Shown here in pieces: positions 9,238 to 16,759 of a DNA stretch of 61,778 nucleotides (its first letter is position 1; the number at the start of each line of letters is the position of its first letter). The position numbers and the translations under genes are program-made. Source of the DNA: Flavobacterium sp. UBA6135 (GTDB lineage Bacteria > Bacteroidota > Bacteroidia > Flavobacteriales > Flavobacteriaceae); the NCBI RefSeq assembly GCF_002428305.1, contig NZ_DIVJ01000017.1, positions 1 to 61,778 on the forward strand, given 5' to 3'. Under the pieces are notes generated by a model. The model was given only the letters and a program-made list of their open reading frames with translations. It was not told the DNA's origin and made no database searches.

Positions 9238-10115
9238 TTTTTAAACATTGTCACAATCACCCAAACATGCGGAAAAGTGATGGCTGCTAAAATTGAAAAA
9301 AATAAAGCATCAAAAAAGTAGTCGTTTCTAAAAATAAAGTATAGTGTAAAAATTCCTGCAAGTGAAATAATCCAATATACGAATGCAGACTTTAAATAGG
9401 CTTTAAAATTCTCAAATGAAAAAGAACCATAAAGAAAATCAATTTGATCTTTCATCGATGGAATGCTATGCCAAAATATAAAGTACAAAGTAAATCCCCA
9501 GATAAGTGATGATGTTTTAAAAATGATAGCAAAAACTAATAAAAACAGCAATTCTTGCAGCATCAACTTTTGAAGTTTTTTTAAACTTATAAATTTCACA
9601 ACACCTAGTGTTAGAAAGCAACCTAATGAAACATAAAAAAAGCTTGTGATGAATTCAGAAGGAATAGTTATGTTAGAAATAGCAGAGATAATTCTTTGGA
9701 CTTCATTGACATGAAAAATGAACAACATACTTAATAGGAGTAGTCCATAGAATAGATGAAATAATAAGTTGATAGGTTTACTCCCATCAGACAATTCAAT
9801 TTGCCAATGTTGCTCCCCAAAGTGATACCCACTAACTAGTATGAATAATAGCAAAGCTACTATTGGTATAAAATAAAATAATAGGGCACCAAGTAAAACT
9901 ACAATTATATAGTAAGACAAAATTTTATAGAAAGTAATGCTGTTATTTTTTGATTTTGATCTGTTGATAAGCAATAGGTCATTCGCTCCATGAAGTATTC
10001 CGAATGAAAAAATTAAAATAAATCCTATAATTAATTGAAAATTCTCATCAAGAAATGAATTTATCCATAACCCCAAAAAGCTAGCAACTATTGAGAAATT
10101 GGTAAGTTTTGCCAT
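9216..10115 (-). CDS. blh: Brp/Blh family beta-carotene 15,15'-dioxygenase
   Basis: This enzyme cleaves beta-carotene to two retinal molecules, the chromophore for the rhodopsin encoded divergently at 10224. The 299-residue protein is almost wholly hydrophobic, with about eight membrane segments. It carries the family's conserved histidine sites: HGANDLLL (near residue 43), GYHFGEQHW (near 95), FWHSIPSM (near 215) and a C-terminal HVWVIV. In this family those histidines bind the catalytic iron. Pairing with a proteorhodopsin gene is a well-known arrangement and supports the call. No carotenoid synthesis genes are in the window, so they must lie elsewhere. Confidence 0.92.
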   Translation of the reverse strand: MAKLTNFSIVASFLGLWINSFLDENFQLIIGFILIFSFGILHGANDLLLINRSKSKNNSITFYKILSYYIIVVLLGALLFYFIPIVALLLFILVSGYHFGEQHWQIELSDGSKPINLLFHLFYGLLLLSMLFIFHVNEVQRIISAISNITIPSEFITSFFYVSLGCFLTLGVVKFISLKKLQKLMLQELLFLLVFAIIFKTSSLIWGFTLYFIFWHSIPSMKDQIDFLYGSFSFENFKAYLKSAFVYWIISLAGIFTLYFIFRNDYFFDALFFSILAAITFPHVWVIVTMFKNKKSELN

Positions 10116-10127
10116 GTTGAATTTATT

Positions 10128-10205
10128 TTTGTTTAAAATTAATCAAAAAAAATTAAACAAAATACATTTTATTTGTTTAAAGTTTTATAAATTTGTTTAA
10201 ACAAA
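10128..10205. promoter_or_regulatory. Operator-like TTTGTTTAA repeats between blh and proteorhodopsin
   Basis: Four copies of TTTGTTTAA lie in this 108-base divergent intergenic region: 10128-10136 (+), 10153-10161 (reverse), 10172-10180 (+) and 10192-10200 (+). The last belongs to a perfect 14-bp palindrome, TTTGTTTAAACAAA (10192-10205). That palindrome overlaps a -7 box TAAATTTG (10188-10195) facing the rhodopsin gene. The layout suggests a repressor or MerR-type regulator that controls both genes together; the regulator is not identified here. Confidence 0.5.
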
Positions 10206-10223
10206 ATTCTTAAAACTTTTTTT

Positions 10224-10949
10224 ATGAAAAACTTTATGTTAGTTGCGGACTTAGTTCCGAAGTTAGATCCTACTGATTATGTAGGTTTTACTTTTTTTGT
10301 TGGCTGTATGGCTATGATGGCTGCATCAGCTTTTTTCTTTTTGTCATTAAGTCAATTTGACAAAAAGTGGCGTACTTCAGTTTTAGTTTCCGGCTTGATT
10401 ACATTCATTGCCGCAGTTCATTATTTTTATATGAGAGATTATTGGGCAGCACACATGGAATCTCCTACATTTTTTAGATATGTAGATTGGGTGTTAACTG
10501 TGCCATTAATGTGTCTTGAGTTTTATTTAATCCTAAAAATTGCCGGTGCAAAACAATCGTTATTGTGGCGAATGATAGGTTTTTCAATCATCATGTTAGT
10601 TACAGGTTACTTTGGAGAAGCAGTTGATAGAGACAATGCTTGGCTTTGGGGTCTTCTTTCAGGAGTTGCTTATTTTGTAATTGTTTATGACATTTGGTTA
10701 GGAACAGCTGCAAAATTAGCTAAAGAAGCCGGAGGAGATGTATTAGCTGCTCACAAAATTTTATGTTGGTTTGTATTGGTTGGATGGTCCATTTATCCTT
10801 TGGGATATATGTTAGGAACAGACGGCTGGTATAGCGGTTTACACGGTTTAAATTTAAACATTGATGTAGTTTATAACATTGCCGATGCAATTAACAAAAT
10901 TGGTTTTGGTTTAGTAATCTATTCTTTGGCTGTTAAATCAAGTAAATAA
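10224..10949 (+). CDS. Proteorhodopsin, light-driven proton pump
   Basis: A 241-residue, seven-helix retinal protein of the inner membrane that moves protons outward in light. Helix C reads RYVDWVLTVPLMCLEF and gives the proton-pump triad D88 (acceptor), T92 and E99 (donor), i.e. DTE rather than the NDQ of sodium pumps. H66 matches the conserved helix-B histidine that pairs with the acceptor. K225, in DAINKIGFG, is the retinal Schiff-base lysine. M96 sits at the colour-tuning site (position 105 of marine proteorhodopsin), where methionine is common in Bacteroidota and goes with green absorption. Retinal would come from the divergent blh gene. A terminator follows directly. Confidence 0.97.
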   Translation: MKNFMLVADLVPKLDPTDYVGFTFFVGCMAMMAASAFFFLSLSQFDKKWRTSVLVSGLITFIAAVHYFYMRDYWAAHMESPTFFRYVDWVLTVPLMCLEFYLILKIAGAKQSLLWRMIGFSIIMLVTGYFGEAVDRDNAWLWGLLSGVAYFVIVYDIWLGTAAKLAKEAGGDVLAAHKILCWFVLVGWSIYPLGYMLGTDGWYSGLHGLNLNIDVVYNIADAINKIGFGLVIYSLAVKSSK

Positions 10950-10970
10950 AATCCTTAAAAAAATGTTTTT

Positions 10971-11003
10971 AAAACCGAGTTTTTAGAAAGACTCGGTTTT
11001 TTT
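10971..11003 (+). terminator. Terminator after proteorhodopsin
   Basis: AAAACCGAGT, a ten-base loop, ACTCGGTTTT and a further T-run. A clear intrinsic terminator 21 bases after the stop codon. Confidence 0.85.
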
Positions 11004-11080
11004 ATTTAAAAATATATATTATTATTCATAATTGATTGAAAAATTAATAACTTTATTCATAAATTATTATTAAGTTAAAA

Positions 11081-11755
11081 ATGAATAAGGTAAAACTTTT
11101 AACTAGTATTCTTTTATTTGTTTCATTAGTTGAAATAACGGCAGAGTATTTTAAAATTTTGCCACTAATTTATGTTTTTAAACCATCTTTGTCAATCATT
11201 ATAGTGTTGCTTTATTGGTATAGTTCAAACAAGAAAGATTATTTGTTCTTTCTTACCATTGGAACTTCTCTTGTAACAAACGTCTTATTTATTCCAAATC
11301 ACTTAAACTTGATTTTTATAGCTTTAGTGGTTTTTGTGATTCATAGAATAATCACAATTTATTATATTTTGAAGATAAAAAAAATCAAAGATTATGTGCC
11401 TATTATTTTGGCATCCATACCTTTCATGTTATTGTTTTTTTATGTTTTTTTTGATACCGATTTAGTTTCCAAAAAGATTTACTACATTCTTATAATTCAC
11501 AATATTTTGATTTCTCTTTTGGGAGGTATAGCACTGTCTGATTATATCATGAACCATTCCACATTTAGTTATTGGTTGCTTATATGTGTGATTTCGTTTG
11601 TTACGTTACATTTTATTATATTTCTAGAAAAATTTTATATTGATCTTTTGATATTTAGACCAATAGCCATGTCATTGAATATCTTTGCTTATTTTGCTTT
11701 CTATAAATTTATTATAGACATGGAAAAAACAGAAGTTTTAGAGTTAAAAAAATAA
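11081..11755 (+). CDS. Small polytopic membrane protein, possibly YhhN/TMEM86-like
   Basis: The 224-residue product is mostly hydrophobic, with about seven or eight predicted membrane helices and a short charged tail ending ELKK. Its length, helix number and an early KPS motif resemble the YhhN (lysoplasmalogenase-like) family, but I do not see the conserved acidic residues of that family, so the assignment is weak. It lies between the proteorhodopsin terminator and the convergent phosphoesterase gene and seems to be transcribed alone. No function is claimed. The flank 10950-11080 holds the terminator and AT-rich DNA only. Confidence 0.65.
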   Translation: MNKVKLLTSILLFVSLVEITAEYFKILPLIYVFKPSLSIIIVLLYWYSSNKKDYLFFLTIGTSLVTNVLFIPNHLNLIFIALVVFVIHRIITIYYILKIKKIKDYVPIILASIPFMLLFFYVFFDTDLVSKKIYYILIIHNILISLLGGIALSDYIMNHSTFSYWLLICVISFVTLHFIIFLEKFYIDLLIFRPIAMSLNIFAYFAFYKFIIDMEKTEVLELKK

Positions 11756-11772
11756 TATCTTGCAACAAAAAA

Positions 11773-12687
11773 TCAAACAACGATTGATCTTCCTTGAGAA
11801 ATTATCTTTTTATCATTGTCTAAATAGAAATCAATTCGGCCCAAATTAATTCCGTAACAACCCACTTGATTTACTAAAACTTTGTTTCCTTCTACATTTT
11901 CAAAAACAGAAGGTTTGTCTAAAAATGTATGGGTATGGCCACCAATAATTAAGTCAATATCTTTTGTTTTTTGAGCCAATATTACGTCACAAATTTTATC
12001 AGGTTCATTTTTATATTGATAGCCAATGTGAGAAAGGCAGATTATGATATCACATTTTTCCTGATTTTTCAAAATAGAAACCATGTCCTGAGAAATTTCC
12101 AACGGATTATTATAGACCGTTTCTTTGTAATGTTTTTTATCCACTAAACCGGCAAGTTCAACTCCTAATCCAAAAACACCTACTCTAATTCCGTTTTTAA
12201 TAAACACATGATAGGGTTTTACAAAACCATCCAACACCGTATTCTTAAAATCGTAATTGGCTGATAGAAATTTAAAATTAGCATGCGGAATTTGAGCCGT
12301 TAATCCGTCAATACCGTTATCAAATTCATGATTACCAATTGTTGTGGCCTCATAACCCATCATGCTCATTAGTTTGAATTCCAATTCGCCACCAAAGTAG
12401 TTAAAATAAGGTGTGCCTTGAAAACTATCTCCGGCATCCAAAAGTAAAACATTCGGATTTTCTTTTTTTATTTTTTCAATTAATGCGGCTCTTCTGGAAA
12501 CACCTCCCATGTTTGGATTTCTGGGATGATCTGCCGGAAATGGATCAATATAACTATGTACATCATTCGTATGAAGAATTGTTAAATGTTTTGATTTTAA
12601 GGTTTCAAAGCTACTTAAACTCAATCCTCCTAATCCAACTAATGCAGAACTTGCAACGGTGTTTCTTATGAATTCTCTTCTTTTCAT
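11773..12687 (-). CDS. Calcineurin-like metallophosphoesterase, catalytic half of a split 5'-nucleotidase
   Basis: This 304-residue protein (ATG at 12687; an in-frame TTG at 12693 is rejected) holds only the metallophosphoesterase domain of UshA-type 5'-nucleotidases. Metal-binding motifs are complete: TNDVHSY, DAGDSFQG, GNHEFDNG, SHIGY and GGHTHT. The N-terminus, MKRREFIRN then a hydrophobic stretch, looks like a twin-arginine export signal. The separate gene just upstream, 7 bases away, encodes the 5'-nucleotidase C-terminal domain, so the two likely form one periplasmic enzyme from an operon. Substrates would be nucleotides or related phosphoesters; this is inferred from the family. Confidence 0.88.
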   Translation of the reverse strand: MKRREFIRNTVASSALVGLGGLSLSSFETLKSKHLTILHTNDVHSYIDPFPADHPRNPNMGGVSRRAALIEKIKKENPNVLLLDAGDSFQGTPYFNYFGGELEFKLMSMMGYEATTIGNHEFDNGIDGLTAQIPHANFKFLSANYDFKNTVLDGFVKPYHVFIKNGIRVGVFGLGVELAGLVDKKHYKETVYNNPLEISQDMVSILKNQEKCDIIICLSHIGYQYKNEPDKICDVILAQKTKDIDLIIGGHTHTFLDKPSVFENVEGNKVLVNQVGCYGINLGRIDFYLDNDKKIISQGRSIVV

Positions 12688-12694
12688 AATCAAT

Positions 12695-13444
12695 TTAATT
12701 GATGATAATTCTTTTTTCTGTGCTTACTTTTAAAGTGTCAACTTCTTTAAAGTGATCAATGAGTACATTTCTGATTTTGTAATCTAAGTCAAAAACACCT
12801 TCGTTTTTTTGAAAAAAAGTCATGTTGTCACCGCCATTTGATAAGTAGTCTGAAGTGGCCACATAATAGGTCTGTGATTTATTCACCGTTTTATCATTCA
12901 CAAGAATAGAAATAATTTCATTAGAAGCGTTGATGTTTATTTTTAAACCGGAAACCGGATGAGGTTTTTTTTCTGAAATTAAATAAGTTGCCATTTCTTC
13001 AATTTGTGCTCCTTTTAATGCGATGACATTAATGCTGTTTTCAAAAGGCATAACCTCAAAAGCGGTTCTTGAAGTAATTGATCCTTTTGGAATTATGGAA
13101 CGAATTCCGCCATGATTTAACAGACAGATGTCTATTTTTTTTTGATGTCTTTTCTCAAAAAGAATCGAAGCTTTCTCAAAACAAACATCAGCCATAAAGT
13201 TACCAATGTTAGTTTGCCATTGTCCTTTGCTTTTGTCTAAAGTTTCAGGAGCAAAGGCCAAAACACTATCTAAATCTTTGTTTATATGATCTCTGTAAGG
13301 TTTTATAAATGTTTCGAATTCAGCAATAATTGGTAATTCTTGGTTGATTTCAATTTTGCGGCCTTCAATTTTTGAAACATTGTATTGATTGGTGCTACAG
13401 GAAATAAAAATCAAAAATGTTATAAATAACACAAAATGTTTCAT
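12695..13444 (-). CDS. 5'-nucleotidase C-terminal domain lipoprotein
   Basis: From the ATG at 13444 the 249-residue product starts with a lipoprotein signal (FLIFISC, lipobox cysteine at residue 16). A further ATG at 13474 would add ten polar residues ahead of the signal and is less likely. The body matches the substrate-binding 5_nucleotid_C domain: NHGGIRS near the middle and SNGGDNMTFF towards the end, the latter in the region that stacks on the nucleotide base. No metallophosphoesterase motifs are present; these are in the next gene, 7 bases downstream. The split into a lipoprotein binding half and a Tat-exported catalytic half is the notable feature. Confidence 0.85.
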   Translation of the reverse strand: MKHFVLFITFLIFISCSTNQYNVSKIEGRKIEINQELPIIAEFETFIKPYRDHINKDLDSVLAFAPETLDKSKGQWQTNIGNFMADVCFEKASILFEKRHQKKIDICLLNHGGIRSIIPKGSITSRTAFEVMPFENSINVIALKGAQIEEMATYLISEKKPHPVSGLKININASNEIISILVNDKTVNKSQTYYVATSDYLSNGGDNMTFFQKNEGVFDLDYKIRNVLIDHFKEVDTLKVSTEKRIIIN

Positions 13445-13496
13445 TTCTATACTGTAGTTTTTTAATTTTATCATCGAAAAAACAACTTTAATTAAA

Positions 13497-13504
13497 TAAT
13501 TTTG
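13497..13504 (+). promoter_or_regulatory. -7 promoter element of the DUF6913-dapA-ferritin unit
   Basis: TAATTTTG is a perfect match to TAnnTTTG, 18 bases before the ATG at 13523. No TTTG is evident at -33. Confidence 0.55.
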
Positions 13505-13522
13505 TAACCAAGTAAAGGTAAT

Positions 13523-14041
13523 ATGTTTTTAAAAATTTTCAAGAATTTCTCTGCAAAAAGAATCATTAAGAAAAAGTTAGTTAATAGTTATTCAGATGTT
13601 TCTGATTGTAAGATTAAAACTGTTGGAATTTTGATTGATGAAACAGATTTTAGCGAAAAAGAAAATCTGGTAAAAGCATTGCTTAAAAGCGGTTTTCAAT
13701 CAGAAAATATAACCCTACTTGCTTATAAAAATAAATATAAGAAGAAGGAAGAGCTTGATTATTTGCATTTCAGCAAAAAAGATGTGAGTTGGATTGGAAC
13801 AATTGACAAAAAAGAAGTTCGTGAGTTTAAAGCAAAAGAATTTGATTTGTTGATTGGTTATTTTCAAGAAAAAAAGGCACCATTATTATTGGTGACCCAC
13901 AATTCAAAAGCAAAATTTAAAGCCGGATTTTCAAATATAGACAAAAGACTTTTTCATTTAATGATAGACATACCTCAAGAGGATTATGCTGTTTTTGTTG
14001 ATGAATTAGTAAAATACTTAAGAATACTTAATAAATTATAA
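13523..14041 (+). CDS. Conserved flavobacterial hypothetical protein (DUF6913-like)
   Basis: A 172-residue, Lys-rich soluble protein with no signal peptide. It resembles a family (DUF6913, from memory) found just before dapA in many Flavobacteriaceae. The sequence alternates strands and helices: a hydrophobic strand KTVGILID near residue 35, another FDLLIGYF near 112 and LLLVTHN near 122, suggesting an alpha/beta fold. No catalytic motif is evident. It is followed by dapA after 2 bases, so the two are almost certainly translated from one message. Function unknown. Confidence 0.8.
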   Translation: MFLKIFKNFSAKRIIKKKLVNSYSDVSDCKIKTVGILIDETDFSEKENLVKALLKSGFQSENITLLAYKNKYKKKEELDYLHFSKKDVSWIGTIDKKEVREFKAKEFDLLIGYFQEKKAPLLLVTHNSKAKFKAGFSNIDKRLFHLMIDIPQEDYAVFVDELVKYLRILNKL

Positions 14042-14043
14042 AT

Positions 14044-14925
14044 ATGCAATCATTAATAGGAACGGGTGTTGCACTTGTGACTCCGTTTAAAAAAGATTTT
14101 TCAGTAGATGTTGAAGCACTTAAGCGAATCGTTGCTTATCAAATTGAAGGAGGAATTGATTATCTGGTAGTTTTAGGAACAACAGGAGAACCGGCTACTT
14201 TAACTCAAGAAGAAAAAGAATTGGTTATCAATACAGTTGTTGAAGCAAACAATGGAAAGCTTCCCCTTGTTTTAGGTGTAGGAGGTAACAATACACATCA
14301 AGTTGTTGAGGAATTAAAAACCAGAGATTTGTCTGCTTTTACGGCAGTTTTATCGGTTTCACCTTATTATAATAAACCAACACAAGAAGGAATTTATCAG
14401 CATTTTAAAGCAATTGCTGAAGCTTCGCCATTACCCATAATCTTATATAATGTTCCGGGGAGAACGGCAAGTAATATGTTGCCTTCAACAGTAATAAGAC
14501 TAGCCAATGATTTTAAAAATATTGTTGCAATCAAAGAAGCAGCCGGAGATATTGTTCAGGTCATGAAATTAATTCAAACCAAGCCAAAAGATTTTTTGGT
14601 AATTTCAGGAGATGATATGGTAACATTGCCAATGGTTTTAGCTGGAGGAGCGGGTGTGATTTCTGTGATTGGTGAAGGATTTCCAAAACAATTCTCAGCA
14701 ATGGTTCGATTAGGATTAGAACGAAAAGTTGATGAAGCATATCAATTGCATTATCTTTTGGCAGATGTTATTGATATGATTTTTGAACAAGGAAATCCGG
14801 CCGGAATAAAAGAAGTATTCAAGGCGTTAGGTTTATCAGAAAATTATGTTCGATTACCTCTTGTGACTGTTAACGAAGATTTAGCAAACAGAATTAGAAA
14901 TTTTGTAGAGAAAATTGTAATTTAG
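14044..14925 (+). CDS. dapA: 4-hydroxy-tetrahydrodipicolinate synthase
   Basis: DapA condenses pyruvate with aspartate-4-semialdehyde, the first committed step to lysine and diaminopimelate for peptidoglycan. The 293-residue TIM barrel has the TTGEPATL loop at residues 46-53, the catalytic Tyr in SVSPYYNKPTQEG, VPGRTA, and the Schiff-base lysine K164 in AIKEAAGD. It lies 2 bases after the DUF6913-like gene and 23 bases before the ferritin gene. The full length and intact active site make the call firm. Confidence 0.96.
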   Translation: MQSLIGTGVALVTPFKKDFSVDVEALKRIVAYQIEGGIDYLVVLGTTGEPATLTQEEKELVINTVVEANNGKLPLVLGVGGNNTHQVVEELKTRDLSAFTAVLSVSPYYNKPTQEGIYQHFKAIAEASPLPIILYNVPGRTASNMLPSTVIRLANDFKNIVAIKEAAGDIVQVMKLIQTKPKDFLVISGDDMVTLPMVLAGGAGVISVIGEGFPKQFSAMVRLGLERKVDEAYQLHYLLADVIDMIFEQGNPAGIKEVFKALGLSENYVRLPLVTVNEDLANRIRNFVEKIVI

Positions 14926-14948
14926 CTGAATAATTAAGAAATTAAAAT

Positions 14949-15458
14949 ATGTTATCAGCAAAAGTTTTAGACGCGTTAAATAAGCAAATTCAAATGGAAG
15001 GCGATTCGTCGCAAGTATATTTAGCCATGGCTTCATGGGCAGAAGTTCAAGGTTATGAAGGAATTTCAACCTTTATGTATAACCAATCAGATGAAGAACG
15101 AATGCATATGCTTAAATTAATAAAATATGTTAATCAAAGAGGCGGACAAGCAAAAGTTTCTGCAACGGTGGAGCCTGCTTTAGATTTGACACATTATAAA
15201 ACCTTATTCAAACAATTGTTGGAACATGAAATTAAAGTTTCTGAAAGCATCAACAATTTAGTTGGAATCACTTTAGATGAAAGAGATTTTGCAACACATA
15301 ATTTTTTACAATGGTATGTTGCAGAACAAATTGAAGAAGAAGCAAATGCACGATATATTCTTGATAAGGTGAATCTTATTGGAGATGATAAAGGTGGTTT
15401 GTATCTTTTTGACAACGAAATGAAAAACTTTGTTAGTCCAATTCCACAGGATAAATAA
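14949..15458 (+). CDS. ftn: Non-haem ferritin
   Basis: A 169-residue four-helix iron-storage protein that oxidises Fe(II) and stores it as a mineral in a 24-subunit shell. Ferroxidase ligands are visible: E17 in QMEGDSSQVYLAMASW, E50 and H53 in DEERMHML, E94 in the LLEHE region and E127 to Q126 in AEQIEEEANA, as in prokaryotic FtnA. No haem-binding methionine pattern of bacterioferritin was seen. It sits 23 bases after dapA and ends the unit before a hairpin terminator. Confidence 0.93.
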   Translation: MLSAKVLDALNKQIQMEGDSSQVYLAMASWAEVQGYEGISTFMYNQSDEERMHMLKLIKYVNQRGGQAKVSATVEPALDLTHYKTLFKQLLEHEIKVSESINNLVGITLDERDFATHNFLQWYVAEQIEEEANARYILDKVNLIGDDKGGLYLFDNEMKNFVSPIPQDK

Positions 15459-15479
15459 AAATCATGTTAATCATTACTT

Positions 15480-15509
15480 AAAAGATGCGGACTTATTCGC
15501 ATCTTTTTT
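15480..15509 (+). terminator. Terminator after ferritin
   Basis: AAAAGATGCG, loop of about eight bases, CGCATCTTTTTT. An intrinsic terminator 21 bases past the ferritin stop. Confidence 0.85.
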
Positions 15510-15547
15510 GTTTTTTTGACTCAAAATCGAACAAAAACTAAAAATGT

Positions 15548-15577
15548 TTTGTAGTCTGCTAATTATGACTAAATTTG
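15548..15577 (+). promoter_or_regulatory. Complete -33/-7 promoter of the bamD operon
   Basis: TTTG at 15548-15551, 18 bases, then TAAATTTG at 15570-15577. This is a full match to the Bacteroidota promoter and leaves a leader of about 50 bases before the bamD ATG at 15633. Confidence 0.75.
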
Positions 15578-15632
15578 CAGTTCGGTTTTTAGAGAAATAA
15601 TACCTTAAAAATCAGACAATCAAAATAGTATA

Positions 15633-16424
15633 ATGAATAAATTAGTTGCGTTATTTTTACTTGTTTTCCTTGCTTCTTGTAGCGAATATCAAAAAGCATT
15701 AAAAAACGAAGATGTTGCGGTTAAATATCCAATGGCAGAAAAAAAATATGAAGCCGGAAAATATAACAAAGCAATTCGTTTATTTGAACAAATCGCACCA
15801 AGTTACAGAGGAAAACCTCAAGCTGAAAAAATGTTTTATATGTATTCACAGAGTTTATATAAAACCAAACAATATTATTTAGCGGGATATCAGTTTGAAA
15901 GTTTTGCTTCGGCTTACCCCAAAAGTGAAAAAATTGAAGAAGCAGCATATTTAGGAGCTTTTTGTTATGCTCAATTGTCTCCGATTTATAGTTTAGATCA
16001 AACCGATACCTATAAAGCAATTGATAAACTTCAAGCTTTTATTGATAATTATCCAAATTCTGAGTACTTTCCACAAGCTAACACTTTGGCAAAAGATTTG
16101 CGTGAAAAATTAGAAAAGAAAGCGTTTGAAATTGCAAAACAGTACAATACAATCAGAGATTATAAAGCCGCTATAATTGTTTTGGAGAATTTCATTTCAG
16201 ATTATCCGGGAACACCATATAAAGAGGATGCGTTGTATTACAAATTTGATTCAGCTTATCATTTAGCCATTAATAGTGTGGAATATAAGATGAAAGAACG
16301 TATTGAAATTGCTAAAGAGGCTTATGATAAACTAATTAAGTTCAATAGCGAAACAAAATATAAAAAAGAAGCCGACGAAATGTTGAGCAGACTAAATAAC
16401 GATTTAACACAATTTTCAAAATAA
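15633..16424 (+). CDS. bamD: Outer-membrane assembly lipoprotein BamD
   Basis: BamD is the essential lipoprotein partner of BamA in inserting barrel proteins into the outer membrane. The 263-residue product has a lipoprotein signal with lipobox cysteine C16 (VFLASC) followed by TPR-like helices: AGKYNKAIRLFEQI, FASAYPKSEKIEEAAYLGA and VLENFISDYPGTPYKEDALY are typical of the family. It is the first gene of bamD-rpoZ-coaBC-porD, with 10 bases to rpoZ, an order common in Flavobacteriia. Length and repeats fit; confident. Confidence 0.92.
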   Translation: MNKLVALFLLVFLASCSEYQKALKNEDVAVKYPMAEKKYEAGKYNKAIRLFEQIAPSYRGKPQAEKMFYMYSQSLYKTKQYYLAGYQFESFASAYPKSEKIEEAAYLGAFCYAQLSPIYSLDQTDTYKAIDKLQAFIDNYPNSEYFPQANTLAKDLREKLEKKAFEIAKQYNTIRDYKAAIIVLENFISDYPGTPYKEDALYYKFDSAYHLAINSVEYKMKERIEIAKEAYDKLIKFNSETKYKKEADEMLSRLNNDLTQFSK

Positions 16425-16434
16425 AGAAGCGAAC

Positions 16435-16755
16435 ATGGATTTAAAGAAAACCAATGCAACGGTAAATACAATCACTTATGATAAAAGTGCAATTGAAGCT
16501 CCAACTGGAAATGTTTATGAAGCAATAACAATCATGGCAAAAAGAGCCAACCAAATTAACTCTGAAATTAAAAAAGAATTAATTGAAAAATTGGAAGAAT
16601 TTGCAACATATAATGATAGTTTAGAAGAAATTTTTGAAAATAAAGAACAAATCGAAGTTTCAAAATTCTATGAGAAATTACCAAAACCACACGCTTTAGC
16701 AGTTCAAGAGTGGATGGACGGTAAAATTTATTTTAGAGATACTACACAAGACTAA
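16435..16755 (+). CDS. rpoZ: DNA-directed RNA polymerase omega subunit (flavobacterial type)
   Basis: A 106-residue protein matching the Bacteroidota form of omega (RNA polymerase Rpb6/omega family), which helps fold and keep the beta' subunit in the core enzyme. The omega-like core is NVYEAITIMAKRANQIN (about residues 26-42) and is followed by an acidic helical segment (KKELIEKLEEFATYNDSLEE). Bacteroidota omega is diverged from the E. coli form, so identification rests on this core and on position between bamD and coaBC. It lies 4 bases before coaBC. Confidence 0.88.
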   Translation: MDLKKTNATVNTITYDKSAIEAPTGNVYEAITIMAKRANQINSEIKKELIEKLEEFATYNDSLEEIFENKEQIEVSKFYEKLPKPHALAVQEWMDGKIYFRDTTQD

Positions 16756-16759
16756 ACGT

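Noticed and set aside
10224..10949. Sodium-pumping rhodopsin
   Set aside because: The helix-C triad is D-T-E, not N-D-Q.
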